A DNA stretch of 64,000 bases from Butyrivibrio sp. (GTDB lineage: Bacteria > Bacillota > Clostridia > Lachnospirales > Lachnospiraceae): positions 21,304 to 85,303 of the forward strand of contig SVFZ01000053.1 of assembly GCA_015056585.1 (NCBI GenBank). Direction: 5' to 3'. The notes under the pieces were generated by a model. It made no database searches. It had not been told where the DNA came from and saw nothing but the letters and a program-made list of their open reading frames with translations. Below, one piece after another: positions 16,090-26,149 of the stretch (positions within the stretch are counted from its first letter, which is position 1; each line of letters begins with the position of its first letter). The position numbers were made by a program, and so were the translations under genes.

Positions 16090-18140
16090 GTATGGACGAG
16101 ATTTGCTTTGATACATTGGTAGTGATAACCCCTAAGGATGTTACCAGACTTTTGAAACTCTATCCAAGATTAGTGGATTGCATTTCTTATGGCAGAATAT
16201 GCTTCATCGGAGCGAAGGAAGTTGGAGATATAGTTTGTAATGATGAGAATATCGGGAGCAGAGTTTCCTTCGTTGAAGAAAACAGTTTAATCCCATTTTC
16301 TGAAGTACATGAGTGTATCAGCAAAAAAATGGAAGGTATTCTCGCCGGAAGACAATTGCCAAGAGGCGTTACCGGATGGTACTATCAGCAATTTCTGAAG
16401 ATGCAATATGCAAAGGACTGTAAAGACGAATACTACATGGTGTGGGACGGGGATACAATTCCATGCAAAAAGATAAGCATGTTTCAGGAAGAGTCCGGGA
16501 AACCATACCTTGATATGAAACATGAGTATCATGCCGAATATTTTGAGACTCTAGGGAAAATATTGCCGGGCTTTAGAAAAGTGATTGAGCGGTCTTTTAT
16601 CTCCGAGCATATGTTGATAAAAGTTGAAATCATGAGGAGTCTTATCGCTGAGATTGAGAATAATTCTTCAATAGAAGGAAATACTTTCTGGGAAAAGATA
16701 ATAAATGTCATTCCGGCGGAAAAGATACAAGATTCCTCTTTTAGTGAATTTGAGACATATGGTACATATACTGCCATCCGATTTCAGGATGTGTATAAAC
16801 TCAGAGAATGGCATTCTTTCAGGCAAGGGGGAACTTTTTTTGATATCAATACTATTTCTGAAAGGGATTTTAACTGGCTATCCAAAGACTTTGATGCCAT
16901 TTCTTTTGAAAAGGGACACACTGTAAGGGAAGATAATGCCAATCTCTTTGACAATCCATACTATCAGGAAAAATTGACACCAAAACAGATGCTTCAGGCT
17001 GCCCAGATGGAATACAAAGACGGGTATAAGGAGGTTTGGGCTGATGACAAGAATATTGAAACTGCTAACGTGTCTGCGGGTGGATTTTGTGAAAAAGATA
17101 ATGAAAAAAGCGATGCAGAGAAGGGTAATAAGACAAGGCAGCTTTTACTGGGAATAAGATCTATGCTTGATGAGAATGGTGCATTTCTCGATGAACTTCC
17201 TGTTAGCGATATTATTTCATGTATATATATTGAGCTTTACGGATTAAGACAACTTTACGGGAAATGTCATTTTTCGGAGTTGGATGATAAGCTCATGCGC
17301 TATTCGGAACTTCTTTCGGCTTCAAAAGATACCGGGGATTTGCAGCAAGCAGCAGAGATTATTGATCATCTGATTGATTTCCAGAATTCACTTCCGGATG
17401 CAGAGTCAGCTCAGACGTTCATAGAGAATGCCAATTATAATAAGGCTCTCTTGCTGCATAGGGAGAAGAAAACAGTGCTGGTCATAGGAGATTCCCATGT
17501 GAATTTCTTTAGCGGTAACGAGGAACTTTCATTTATTCCAATAGGGAATGATGTAAACACTTGCGAGCAGATCAACGGACTTCCTATCACAGTCCTGCAT
17601 CTGGGGCCATCACTTGCCTACAACAGTAACAGGTATGGGACGAGCACAAGGTTTAGGGAAAAGCTTGATTGGTTAATGGAAGAGTTTATACAGCAAGGTG
17701 ACAGGATAATCTGTGTACTGGGCGAAATCGATATGAGGGCACATGTGCTCAGACAGGCTGAAATACAGAACAAGACTTATCAGGAGATTGTAGATAAGAT
17801 AGCGGACAATTATAGTGTTTTTTTGCTGTGGCTTAAAAACCTTGGATATGATGTGTACTGCTACGGACCAATAGCATCCCAAAAGGACAGTGCTCCCAAT
17901 ACTCCGGAGCATCCAAGAGTTGGCAGTGAGAGGGACAGAAATAGAGCAACCGAGTATTTTACTGAACGAATGGTGGAATTTTGTCAGGATAACGGCATAG
18001 ATTTCTTTTCTCTTTTTGATGAGATGATCACTAAAGACTATGAAACAAAGGAAGAATTTTTGTCCGGGGATAGATTTCATCTGGGACAGTATGCGGCAAA
18101 GTCTCTGGAGCAGATGCTTTCTCAGCTTGGGCTGATTTAA
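16086..18140 (+). CDS. DUF6492-type glycosyltransferase fused to SGNH-hydrolase-like domain
   Basis: 684 residues. Residues 1 to about 320 resemble DUF6492 glycosyltransferases ('GVTGWYYQQFLKMQYA', 'YYMVWDGDTIP', where DGDT is the likely metal-binding motif). A linker with Lys/Glu-rich sequence follows, then from about 460 an SGNH/GDSL fold: 'VIGDSH' (Ser block I), 'CVLGEIDMRAH' (block III-like GEID) and 'SGDRFHLG' (Asp-x-x-His block V). SGNH domains in glycan loci add or remove acyl groups, so one protein may both attach a sugar and acylate it (inference). ATGA overlap with the CgeB gene upstream. No signal peptide, so cytoplasmic action. Confidence 0.75.
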   Translation: MSMDEICFDTLVVITPKDVTRLLKLYPRLVDCISYGRICFIGAKEVGDIVCNDENIGSRVSFVEENSLIPFSEVHECISKKMEGILAGRQLPRGVTGWYYQQFLKMQYAKDCKDEYYMVWDGDTIPCKKISMFQEESGKPYLDMKHEYHAEYFETLGKILPGFRKVIERSFISEHMLIKVEIMRSLIAEIENNSSIEGNTFWEKIINVIPAEKIQDSSFSEFETYGTYTAIRFQDVYKLREWHSFRQGGTFFDINTISERDFNWLSKDFDAISFEKGHTVREDNANLFDNPYYQEKLTPKQMLQAAQMEYKDGYKEVWADDKNIETANVSAGGFCEKDNEKSDAEKGNKTRQLLLGIRSMLDENGAFLDELPVSDIISCIYIELYGLRQLYGKCHFSELDDKLMRYSELLSASKDTGDLQQAAEIIDHLIDFQNSLPDAESAQTFIENANYNKALLLHREKKTVLVIGDSHVNFFSGNEELSFIPIGNDVNTCEQINGLPITVLHLGPSLAYNSNRYGTSTRFREKLDWLMEEFIQQGDRIICVLGEIDMRAHVLRQAEIQNKTYQEIVDKIADNYSVFLLWLKNLGYDVYCYGPIASQKDSAPNTPEHPRVGSERDRNRATEYFTERMVEFCQDNGIDFFSLFDEMITKDYETKEEFLSGDRFHLGQYAAKSLEQMLSQLGLI

Positions 18141-18156
18141 AGGATTGGTAAATGAT

Positions 18157-19167
18157 ATGAAAAAAGTGAGTGTAATAGTACCGGCATATAATGCCCATGA
18201 TACGCTGGCAAGGTGCCTGGGAAGCCTAGTGCATCAGACATTGGAGAATATAGAGATAATTGTGGTTAATGATGCCTCCAAGGATGATACCTGGGAAATA
18301 ATGAAGCGGTGTGAATCCCAGTTTCCAGATAAAGTAACAATAATAAACTCCGGTATTAATTCAGGCCCCGGAGGAGCGAGAAATATAGGAATTGATGCTT
18401 CGACAGGTGAATATATAGGATTGGTAGATGCAGATGATTATGTTGCTGCAACCATGTATGAAAAACTATATGAGCAGGCAGAGAAAAACAAAACAGATAT
18501 TGCAGATTGCGGGTTTTACAGAGAATCCAATGATAAGGCTCTTTTAACTGTAAGTGATGATCTTGAAGGGGAACTCGATGATTATAAACGGTCAAAGCTT
18601 ATTTGCAGTGGGGGATATCTGGTAACAAAGATATTTAAAAGAGAACTGTTTAATGATCCTCAAATCAGGATGCAGAGAAATATGACGGCATTGGAGGACT
18701 TTGAAATACTGATATATATGTATCTTAGGGCGAAGAGCATATCTGCAGTGAAAGAAGTTTTGTATAATTACTGCGATACTGCCGGGTCAAGCACTAAGAT
18801 GACAGATTTGGACATATATTATGACTCTGTTTATAGGGCTATGAAAGGAACTTACGAAACATGCCATGCTATGCCCACATATGAAGGCTCCCAAAGGGCA
18901 GTGGAGTATATGCTTGTTAATATATACTCTTATGGTATTAATCGCTGCTTGCACGATCAGATAGCTATGCTGGGGCCTGGAATGAAGAATGTGGGCAAGT
19001 ACTTTGAAAAAATCAGTGTTCATGAAAGAGAACTGATAAAGAATCTGGTTATGCTAAGGCATGAAGTCATACACATAGATTATGATGAGAATCCGGAGAT
19101 TATTAAACGAATCGCACCTCTTGACTTGAAAATCATTAAAAGGTGCGATGAGTTGTTTGTGTGTTGA
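18157..19167 (+). CDS. GT2 family glycosyltransferase
   Basis: 336 residues. Classic GT2 N-terminus: 'KVSVIVPAYNAHDTLARCLGSL', 'IIVVNDASKDDTW', 'SGPGGARNIGIDASTGEYIGLVDADDY', where DADD is the nucleotide-sugar/metal motif. The start in the track is TTG 18145; ATG 18157 begins the conserved strand and follows AAAGGA. It is 16 nt downstream of the DUF6492-SGNH gene and convergent with the next gene (4 nt between stop codons). The C-terminal 130 residues are helical and not diagnostic. Substrate unknown. Confidence 0.88.
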   Translation: MKKVSVIVPAYNAHDTLARCLGSLVHQTLENIEIIVVNDASKDDTWEIMKRCESQFPDKVTIINSGINSGPGGARNIGIDASTGEYIGLVDADDYVAATMYEKLYEQAEKNKTDIADCGFYRESNDKALLTVSDDLEGELDDYKRSKLICSGGYLVTKIFKRELFNDPQIRMQRNMTALEDFEILIYMYLRAKSISAVKEVLYNYCDTAGSSTKMTDLDIYYDSVYRAMKGTYETCHAMPTYEGSQRAVEYMLVNIYSYGINRCLHDQIAMLGPGMKNVGKYFEKISVHERELIKNLVMLRHEVIHIDYDENPEIIKRIAPLDLKIIKRCDELFVC

Positions 19168-19171
19168 ATTA

Positions 19172-21067
19172 TCAGTGAACTTTCACGGCCCGGAACCAGG
19201 GATTATCAAAAATAAGGAGATCGCACAGATCGAATTCGTAGTTGTTTTTCCAGCATGAATAACAAAAACTCATTTGATCTCGGTGATGGTTGTAGGTAAG
19301 AAGTTCTGCCCACCAGTCATCCATGACTTTCTTCAGAATGGGATCATGATGACTTCTGACAAGAAATCCGGCTTCTGTTATAAAAGTTTCGTTTTTAAAT
19401 CCATCACATCTGTACCTCGTAATTTGTTTATCAAGTTCTTCTCTTGTTGCCTTTTTGTTTTCAACGATTGCATTTGCTTCCTGGTCTATAGTTGACCAGC
19501 AATGGTGAGCACAACATATCATGCTTTTATCTTTTTGGTATAGGTGGATGAAACTCGAAAGTTCACGCTTAATCTGGATACTGCCATCAACATAAATGGA
19601 CCAGTCGTAGTCAGGGAAAAAATCAAATGGGTGCATCTTGGTGTAACGGTTAAGTAATGGAGCACTAAACCCGTGGGGATTATCAATGACGCGGATATCC
19701 CAGGAACCGTGATAATCCTTTGGCTGTGAGTCAGTAAGAAGCACATAGTCAAGGTTTTTGTCAATTTCCAATGGCTCCGGGATTTCGTCATATCCACCGG
19801 TTATGGACATATATACCACTCCTTTTCCTTCAAACCATGGTGAATCTTTTTTGTATTTTTCGTGATAAATATCCCGGACATGCCTGTAATAGGAGATGAT
19901 TTCAGCTGCATTTTCTAGCTGAGAGTTCAAAACTTCGCAGTTTCTTTTTAGGGCAGTATTTTCTTTTACAATAGAAGCAACTTTTGAGTGGCTGTCTTTT
20001 ATAACTTCTGTCAGCTTTTGCATAAAGTCGAGTAATACTTCATCACCTAAGAGATGTTCCATGCTTCTTCTACAGCTCATAGGAGTTATGGGAGGAAACT
20101 GGTTATTTTTTATCATATCTAAGACTTTTATAAAGAACTGTTCATCATTAAATGGAATGATAAAGCCGTTTTCACCAGGACGTATTTTTTCCAATGGTCC
20201 CTCTGTAGGCGTAGTTATGACAAACATACCACAAAGCAGGGCTTCAACAATAACAAGAGAGGATGATTCTGTGTCAGAAGTAAGAACAAGAGCTTTGCAG
20301 TCTGTAAGCACTTCCCAGGGGTTATCCAGCCATCCATGGAAGGTGACTCTGTCAGATATTTTTAGGGATTTACAGTATTCTTTTAAGGTGTCCATGCTAC
20401 TCCCATCAGGATCTCCGTCACCAACAAGCTCAAGAGTCCAGTCAGGGCCTGCTTTGCTTAATGAAGATAGAAGGAAGGGTATATTTTTTTCAGGAGCTAA
20501 TCTTCCGACAAAGGCCAGTTTAAAGGAGTCTCTGTTTTCTGAATATACGAGTTTGCTTTTGTCTATGGGATTTGTAATTGTATATACTTTCGAACCTTCA
20601 ATATGATGTCTGATTTTCTCTGCTATTTTTTTATTAATAGCAAAGTGGGCGTCAGCAAGAGACAGCTCTTCATAACCGCCCAAACCCATCTTTATGTAAG
20701 TTTCTATTGTACTGTGGAGCCAGGATACTATAGGTACCAGCAGACCTGTTTTTGCCACGGCCGCTTTAGCGGTGGGTACTAGCTTGGGCCATCCGGTGGC
20801 AAGTATAATATCCGGGACACCGTTTTGATCAAGAAATTCAGAATATTTATTCGATAAATATTCGAAGTTGTTGTTCCATTGCTCTTTATTTACATCTATA
20901 AGAGCATGAAATTCCAAATTTTCGTCAGTCCAAAATTTTCCAATCCACAAAAGATTTATAATTCGAACATGGAATCCACTTGAATCTAAATACTTTGCAG
21001 TTGTATTTATAACATTTTCTACTCCGCCTCTAAAACCTACGGCTACTAAAATATCAACTGTTGGCAT
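19172..21067 (-). CDS. GT4 glycosyltransferase fused to DUF616 (TOD1/MUCI70-like) domain
   Basis: 631 residues. The first 370 are a GT4 GT-B enzyme ('VAVGFRGGVENVI', 'FVGRLAPEKNIPFLLSSL', 'DTESSSLVIVEALLCGMFVITT'). After a coiled-coil stretch (about 370-400), residues 410-631 match DUF616/TOD1-MUCI70 ('VVYMSITGGYDE', 'YTKMHPFDFFPDYDWSIYVDGSIQI', 'EAGFLVRSHHDP'), itself a GT-A-like transferase. Two active sites in one chain suggest two consecutive sugar additions (inference). GAGGTGA precedes the ATG. It lies in a minus-strand pair with the GT2 gene at 21081, probably transcribed from the gap near 22.2 kb. Confidence 0.82.
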   Translation of the reverse strand: MPTVDILVAVGFRGGVENVINTTAKYLDSSGFHVRIINLLWIGKFWTDENLEFHALIDVNKEQWNNNFEYLSNKYSEFLDQNGVPDIILATGWPKLVPTAKAAVAKTGLLVPIVSWLHSTIETYIKMGLGGYEELSLADAHFAINKKIAEKIRHHIEGSKVYTITNPIDKSKLVYSENRDSFKLAFVGRLAPEKNIPFLLSSLSKAGPDWTLELVGDGDPDGSSMDTLKEYCKSLKISDRVTFHGWLDNPWEVLTDCKALVLTSDTESSSLVIVEALLCGMFVITTPTEGPLEKIRPGENGFIIPFNDEQFFIKVLDMIKNNQFPPITPMSCRRSMEHLLGDEVLLDFMQKLTEVIKDSHSKVASIVKENTALKRNCEVLNSQLENAAEIISYYRHVRDIYHEKYKKDSPWFEGKGVVYMSITGGYDEIPEPLEIDKNLDYVLLTDSQPKDYHGSWDIRVIDNPHGFSAPLLNRYTKMHPFDFFPDYDWSIYVDGSIQIKRELSSFIHLYQKDKSMICCAHHCWSTIDQEANAIVENKKATREELDKQITRYRCDGFKNETFITEAGFLVRSHHDPILKKVMDDWWAELLTYNHHRDQMSFCYSCWKNNYEFDLCDLLIFDNPWFRAVKVH

Positions 21068-21080
21068 AGTTCACCTCGTT

Positions 21081-22109
21081 TTATATGCAATTGCGCTCTT
21101 CAATGAAAAACTGATTAAGCTCTGCCTGGTCATGGAACTTCCTGTCTATGCTTTTCAGCGCTTCTATTCCACTTTGAGGAAGCATTTCAATATAAGGGTT
21201 TGCCCGCCAGTTCCGGCAAAAGTTTGTGCAAACCTTCTGCATAAATTCAAAGTATTCCAAAGAAATGAAGGCATCTTTGTAAGTGCCTGCGTAACTGATA
21301 GTCTCAAGATAGAAACTCCATAAAAAGTAGAGTTCTATAACATCTTTGTATTCTTCGTAGGTCTGTCCTCTGGACATGCAATATTCAAGAAGCATTAACT
21401 GTACTTTGGGGTGATCAGTCAGCTTTTTTCCGAGTTCTGAAGTAATCATGGATCCGGCTCTGAAATAATAGTGGTATAGATCAGCGTTCAGCTTATATAC
21501 TCTTTTGGCATAAAGAAATAATGGATAAATGAATAAAGGTTCTTCGTACTTGGCTCGGGCCGGGAATTTTGAACCGGTTTTACTAATCAGTTCTTTTTTG
21601 ATGAACTTATTGGTACAGCCATAAGTTACAAGACTTGAGTTTAAAAAGGGAATACGATCTTCTTTGGTTTCTATGGTGAAGAGACGATTCTCTGTAGAAT
21701 CTTGGCTGGATCTTTTTTGATCTCCCGATATGTAAAGATGATTGTATTGAATAATATCTGTATCATTTTTCTCTGCAATCTCAAATAATTGTTTTAAGGC
21801 ATCGTTATCAAGCACATCATCTGCATCAAAAAATTGTATATACTTGCCGGTGGCATACTGAAGGCCAATATTTCGTGCCTCTCCGGGGCCGGAATTTTCA
21901 CTGAGATCAATGACCATTACTGAATCTGGAGCGCTTTTTTCTATGGAATGTAGCTTTTCCGATGTTTTTCCGTTATCTGTGGAGCAATCATTGACAAAGA
22001 TACATTCTATGTTTCCTAAACCGATAGTCTGGGATGTAAGTGAATTCCAGCATCTGTCCAGGAAGCTCTCCACGTTATAGCAGGGAATTATTACGCTGAC
22101 TTTTTTCAT
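21081..22109 (-). CDS. GT2 family glycosyltransferase
   Basis: 342 residues from the chosen ATG. 'KKVSVIIPCYNVESFLDRCWNSL', 'CIFVNDCSTDNG', 'SGPGEARNIGLQYATGKYIQFFDADDVLD' are GT2 motifs (DADD metal site). The ORF track extends 22 codons upstream to 22175, but MKKVSVIIPC preceded by AAGGAC at 22109 is the natural start. It is first in the minus-strand pair with the GT4-DUF616 gene (13 nt apart) and divergent from licD at 22259. It is related to, but not the closest copy of, the 18157 GT2. Confidence 0.88.
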   Translation of the reverse strand: MKKVSVIIPCYNVESFLDRCWNSLTSQTIGLGNIECIFVNDCSTDNGKTSEKLHSIEKSAPDSVMVIDLSENSGPGEARNIGLQYATGKYIQFFDADDVLDNDALKQLFEIAEKNDTDIIQYNHLYISGDQKRSSQDSTENRLFTIETKEDRIPFLNSSLVTYGCTNKFIKKELISKTGSKFPARAKYEEPLFIYPLFLYAKRVYKLNADLYHYYFRAGSMITSELGKKLTDHPKVQLMLLEYCMSRGQTYEEYKDVIELYFLWSFYLETISYAGTYKDAFISLEYFEFMQKVCTNFCRNWRANPYIEMLPQSGIEALKSIDRKFHDQAELNQFFIEERNCI

Positions 22110-22258
22110 ATAAGTCCTTCTTTTGCTTTCTATAGCCATACGATATAAGCCAAAAAGTAAGATATCTATGTACATATTTTAACACATTAATCATCATAAT
22201 TTGGTAGAATATAAGAAGAAAGAAACCTGCTCGAAATTCTTAAGGAGTCGCTAAAAAA

Positions 22259-23182
22259 GTGAAGCTGCAAATACCAAAAGACTTTTTTGAAAAGGAGATC
22301 CGCCTTGATCATGAGATATCAGAGAAGTTCAAGCATGCCTGGGCAATTCAGTTGACAGTGCTGGATCAGGTGCTGGAGATTGCGGCACGGCACAAGATTC
22401 CGGTATGGCTGGATTACGGGTCATTGTTGGGAGCTGTAAGGCACAAGGGCTATGTGCCCTGGGACGACGACATAGATATCTGCGCAATGAGACCTGATTA
22501 TATGCGACTTCTTTTTTTATTGGAAAAAGAGCTGCCGGAATATTGCAGGGTACGAAGCCTCTATACAACGAAAGGATATGAGCAGCCCAAGGCCTTTATC
22601 GCCTGCAGGGACATCATAGATATAGGCCTATCCGAAGAAGAGAGAAAAATAACAGAAATTTATTACGGATGCCCATATTGCACGGGATTGGACTTTTACC
22701 CTCTGGACTACGCAGTAAAGGATGAGAAGCAGTGGGCATTAATAAAACAGATTTATATTGCTGTCTATGATCTTGCTATTGGCATGGACCACTATGTCCG
22801 GACCGGGGAGTTTGAAGGGCTCCTTTCGCAGGTAGAGGATATACTTAATGTTTCTATTGAAAGAGATGAACATATTAAGCAGAGTCTTTTGAAGCTTATG
22901 GACAGTGTTGCCATGATGACAACCGAGGAAGAGGCGGGATATTGCCTGTGGTACCCTGATGCTTCCATGAGAAGCAATGATATGAGAAGGCCATTATCTT
23001 CCTATGATGAGACTATAGAAACAGGCTTTGAAATGCTAAAAGCGCCAATTCCCATTGGATATGATGAGGTGCTCTCAAGGTGTTATGGCAAGGATTACAT
23101 GACACCTCGGAAAGCGCTGCCTAACCATGGATATCCATTTTTTGAAGGGCAAGAGGAGATAATTTCCGGATATAACAAGTAA
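22259..23182 (+). CDS. LicD family phosphotransferase (short form)
   Basis: 307 residues. LicD/fukutin family proteins transfer phospho-polyol or phosphocholine groups from CDP-activated donors to glycans. The signature 'WLDYGSLLGAVRHKGYVPWDDDIDI' is present, with the Asp cluster of the nucleotidyltransferase-like fold. GTG start with AAGGAG upstream. It is the unfused member of three LicD genes here (the others at 24051 and 26150 have an extra C-terminal domain). Divergent from the GT2 at 21081. Donor unknown; a CDP-polyol is possible in view of the TarI-like gene at 54505. Confidence 0.88.
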   Translation: MKLQIPKDFFEKEIRLDHEISEKFKHAWAIQLTVLDQVLEIAARHKIPVWLDYGSLLGAVRHKGYVPWDDDIDICAMRPDYMRLLFLLEKELPEYCRVRSLYTTKGYEQPKAFIACRDIIDIGLSEEERKITEIYYGCPYCTGLDFYPLDYAVKDEKQWALIKQIYIAVYDLAIGMDHYVRTGEFEGLLSQVEDILNVSIERDEHIKQSLLKLMDSVAMMTTEEEAGYCLWYPDASMRSNDMRRPLSSYDETIETGFEMLKAPIPIGYDEVLSRCYGKDYMTPRKALPNHGYPFFEGQEEIISGYNK

Positions 23183-23321
23183 ATCATTAAAACAAACGGC
23201 CTGAATGAAGCTGCATTGCTATTATGAACCTTAATATTGTGATAAAATATATGTAAATACGTAGATTCTTTTTATGAGCTTTAAGCCTATGCAAATCCAT
23301 GCGATACCGGGAGATTACAGT

Positions 23322-24041
23322 ATGGAAAAGAAATTCAAATTAACTGCATCGATGATGTGTGCAGACTTTGGGAATCTTGAGAAAGAAGTCCGAGCTCTGG
23401 AAAATGCCGGGGTTGATTCATTTCATATTGATATCATGGATGGTCGGTATGTGGACAACTTTGCCATGTCTTTATACGATATGGTTGCAATTGCCAGACT
23501 GACAAAGCTTCCTCTGGATGTACATCTTATGATTGAACATCCAAGACATAACATTGATCTTTTTCTACGAGAATTAAGACGTGGCGATACTGTTTATATT
23601 CATCCGGAAGCGGAATACCATCCGTCTGCAACTCTTCAGAAAATCATTAATGCCGGAATGCACCCGGGTATTGCCATAAATCCCGGAACCAGCGTAGGGA
23701 CGATCAGAGAAATGCTAAGGATCGTTGATCATGTTCTTGTAATGGCGGTAAACCCCGGAAATGCCAGCCAGATGTTCTTACCTTATGTCGGGGAAAAACT
23801 GGCACAGCTTATAGAACTTCGAAAGCTAATGGGATTCAATCTTTACTGGGACGGAGCCTGTGGCAAAGAGCGTATGCTGGAATATGCGCCACGTGGTATA
23901 GATGGATTTGTGCTGGGAACAACTCTTTTGTTCGGACATAAGACGCCATATAAGGAGATCATTGAATCGGTCAGAGAGCTGAACTTTGATTATCTTGACA
24001 GGGAAAAAGAGTGTAATGACGGGCACAAAGAAAATTGCTAG
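23322..24041 (+). CDS. Ribulose-phosphate 3-epimerase family protein
   Basis: 239 residues from the chosen ATG (GGGAG at eight nt). TIM-barrel motifs of the Rpe/allulose-6-phosphate epimerase family: 'SMMCADFGNL', 'FHIDIMDGRYVDNF', 'VHLMIEHP', 'VLVMAVNPG', 'YWDGACG', 'GTTLLFG'. The last catalytic loop reads WDGAC instead of the usual VDGGI, and PGNASQMF replaces the usual PGFGGQ.F, so it is probably not the housekeeping enzyme. It sits 9 nt upstream of a LicD gene; it may make a pentulose- or hexulose-phosphate used for the glycan (inference). Confidence 0.75.
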   Translation: MEKKFKLTASMMCADFGNLEKEVRALENAGVDSFHIDIMDGRYVDNFAMSLYDMVAIARLTKLPLDVHLMIEHPRHNIDLFLRELRRGDTVYIHPEAEYHPSATLQKIINAGMHPGIAINPGTSVGTIREMLRIVDHVLVMAVNPGNASQMFLPYVGEKLAQLIELRKLMGFNLYWDGACGKERMLEYAPRGIDGFVLGTTLLFGHKTPYKEIIESVRELNFDYLDREKECNDGHKENC

Positions 24042-24050
24042 GATGAAGGC

Positions 24051-26084
24051 ATGACATATGGTGATGGCAAAGCAGAACTGAATAATTTAGAGTTTTCACC
24101 TGAATTCTTTTATGACGAAGTAAGAGAGGGCTTTTTTGTTACTACGATGATGAAAAGGTACTGGGCATCGCAGCTTAAAGTTCTCTCTATTATTGCGCGC
24201 ATTTGTGATAAATATGGTCTTAAGTGGTATGCGGATTACGGAACGCTTCTTGGGGCTGTGCGGCACGGCGGTTATGTCCCATGGGATGACGATCTGGATA
24301 TATGCATGCTCAGAGATGACTGGGAGAAGTTTTTTGAAGTAGCACAAAAAGAAGTCCCTGCCGGATACAAGCTTCTGACAATTAAAGGAGAAATTGAATA
24401 CAACGAAGTGATCGGACGTGTCTGTAACACCGACGTTATTGATTATGGGAAAGAACATCTTGATGAGTTTTATGGCTGTCCGTATACGACGGGAATTGAT
24501 ATTTTTCCATTGGATGGGATATACAATGATTCTGAAAAAGAGAAAGACAGAAACAGGAGAGCAAAAAAAGCTCTGAATGAGCTTAATGAATATACAAATA
24601 GTGGAAACAGAACTGATCCTGCTAAATTAAAGAAACTTGTAAAGAAAGTTGAAAGCATATATTCGGAATGTCCGGTCAGTGAGGCAGAAAACCTGGCACT
24701 TATGCCGTTTTTTATTACCGAGAACAATCATATTTTTCCCAAGAGATTGTTTGAATATACAATCAAGCTTCCTTTTGAGAATACCTGCATAAACGTTTCT
24801 GCGAGATATGATGAAATGCTTTCAATTGAATACGGGGACTACCTTAGAGTATTTAAAGGCGGCGGAATTCACGATTATCCGGTTTTTTGCAGTCAGGAGA
24901 AGATCCTTAAAGATAAACTGGGGAAAAATCCGTTCAGGTATTCGCTGAATATGAATGAACTTCTGGGTTCTGTGTCAAGATATGTAACCAGAACGATGAA
25001 GCAGATGCAAGGTGAAAACTACGCTCCAAAGAAGAAAAAGGTTGTTTTTCTCCCCTGCAAAGCGGACTGGTGGGACAGCATGGAACCCTTGTGGAAAAAG
25101 TATTCTGAAGATGAATCCATGGAAGTTCATGTGATACCTGTCTTTTATTATGACTCTGATCATAGTGGCTGTATAGGCGAGAAACATGATGAGAGAGATC
25201 TTTTCCCTGATTATCTGAATGTTGAAGCATGCGAAAAATATGATTTTGAAGGCAACCATCCGGACATAATTGTTATTCAGGTGCCATATGACGGCTATAG
25301 TACAGCTATGACTGTCCATGAATTTTTTTACTCATCAAATCTTTTGCGATTCACAGATGAGCTTATTTACATACCGTGTTTTGATATGGATCCTCCGGAA
25401 GAAGAGAATGACAAGGCTGCAACGGCAATTTCTGTATTTATCGAGCAGGAGGGAGTCGTAAATGCGGACAGGGTTGTGCTTAAAAGCGAGGAGATGCGTA
25501 CGTTCTACATAAATAAGCTGGTGAAGCTAAGCAGTGAGGATACAAGGCAGTACTGGGAGCAGAAGATTGTTGTTTTGGAATCGGACGACAATAAAGAGGG
25601 GGATAATAAAGAGTGCGATAGTATAGAAAAAACAGAGGCTGTAGTAATCGATAAGAAAGCCGAGGATTATGGCAAAAGGAGGCTTGCCGGGGCTGAAGAC
25701 GAGAGTGCAGGAGCCAGGAAACTGATCATATATTACGTTGGAATAAGTTCGCTTTTGAAATATGGAGAAGATGCTCTTGAGAAGATAGAGGAGAGCTTTG
25801 ATATTTTTGAAGATGCTGCAGGAAAAATAGATGTTGTATTTGTGCCCGGGGAGCAGGTGCTTGAAAGCCTTAAGGACATTGATCCCAAGCTGTGGGCCAA
25901 ATTTGAAGAGCTCACCAATGGGATTTCCAATAGAAAAAATATTGTTTATGATCCTGAGCAGAAAGCTCTTTTGACAATGGATAACTGGTCTGCTTATTAC
26001 GGCGATGCAGGGCCTTATGTGAGAAAATGCGTCCTTAAGAAGATTCCGGTGATGATCCAGAACTACGAGATTCGGAAAAATTGA
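24051..26084 (+). CDS. LicD protein with C-terminal CDP-glycerol-transferase-like domain
   Basis: 677 residues. Residues 40-290 are LicD ('WYADYGTLLGAVRHGGYVPWDDDLDI', 'GCPYTTGIDIFPLDG'). Residues 325-500 and 555-677 resemble the two halves of a CDP-glycerol glycerophosphotransferase-like GT-B fold ('KVVFLPCKADWWDSMEPLWKKY', 'AYYGDAGPYV', 'IPVMIQNYEI'), with a charged linker between. Close paralogue of the convergent gene at 26150. Two transfer domains in one cytoplasmic protein; the second lacks the usual 'HG' and 'SD' active-site blocks as far as I can see, so it may bind rather than transfer. Follows the epimerase-like gene by 9 nt. Confidence 0.8.
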   Translation: MTYGDGKAELNNLEFSPEFFYDEVREGFFVTTMMKRYWASQLKVLSIIARICDKYGLKWYADYGTLLGAVRHGGYVPWDDDLDICMLRDDWEKFFEVAQKEVPAGYKLLTIKGEIEYNEVIGRVCNTDVIDYGKEHLDEFYGCPYTTGIDIFPLDGIYNDSEKEKDRNRRAKKALNELNEYTNSGNRTDPAKLKKLVKKVESIYSECPVSEAENLALMPFFITENNHIFPKRLFEYTIKLPFENTCINVSARYDEMLSIEYGDYLRVFKGGGIHDYPVFCSQEKILKDKLGKNPFRYSLNMNELLGSVSRYVTRTMKQMQGENYAPKKKKVVFLPCKADWWDSMEPLWKKYSEDESMEVHVIPVFYYDSDHSGCIGEKHDERDLFPDYLNVEACEKYDFEGNHPDIIVIQVPYDGYSTAMTVHEFFYSSNLLRFTDELIYIPCFDMDPPEEENDKAATAISVFIEQEGVVNADRVVLKSEEMRTFYINKLVKLSSEDTRQYWEQKIVVLESDDNKEGDNKECDSIEKTEAVVIDKKAEDYGKRRLAGAEDESAGARKLIIYYVGISSLLKYGEDALEKIEESFDIFEDAAGKIDVVFVPGEQVLESLKDIDPKLWAKFEELTNGISNRKNIVYDPEQKALLTMDNWSAYYGDAGPYVRKCVLKKIPVMIQNYEIRKN

Positions 26085-26149
26085 AAATTTGAATTTACAA
26101 GGGTAATTATTTTAAATACGTACAACATCTGAAAATGGAAATTGGTTTA

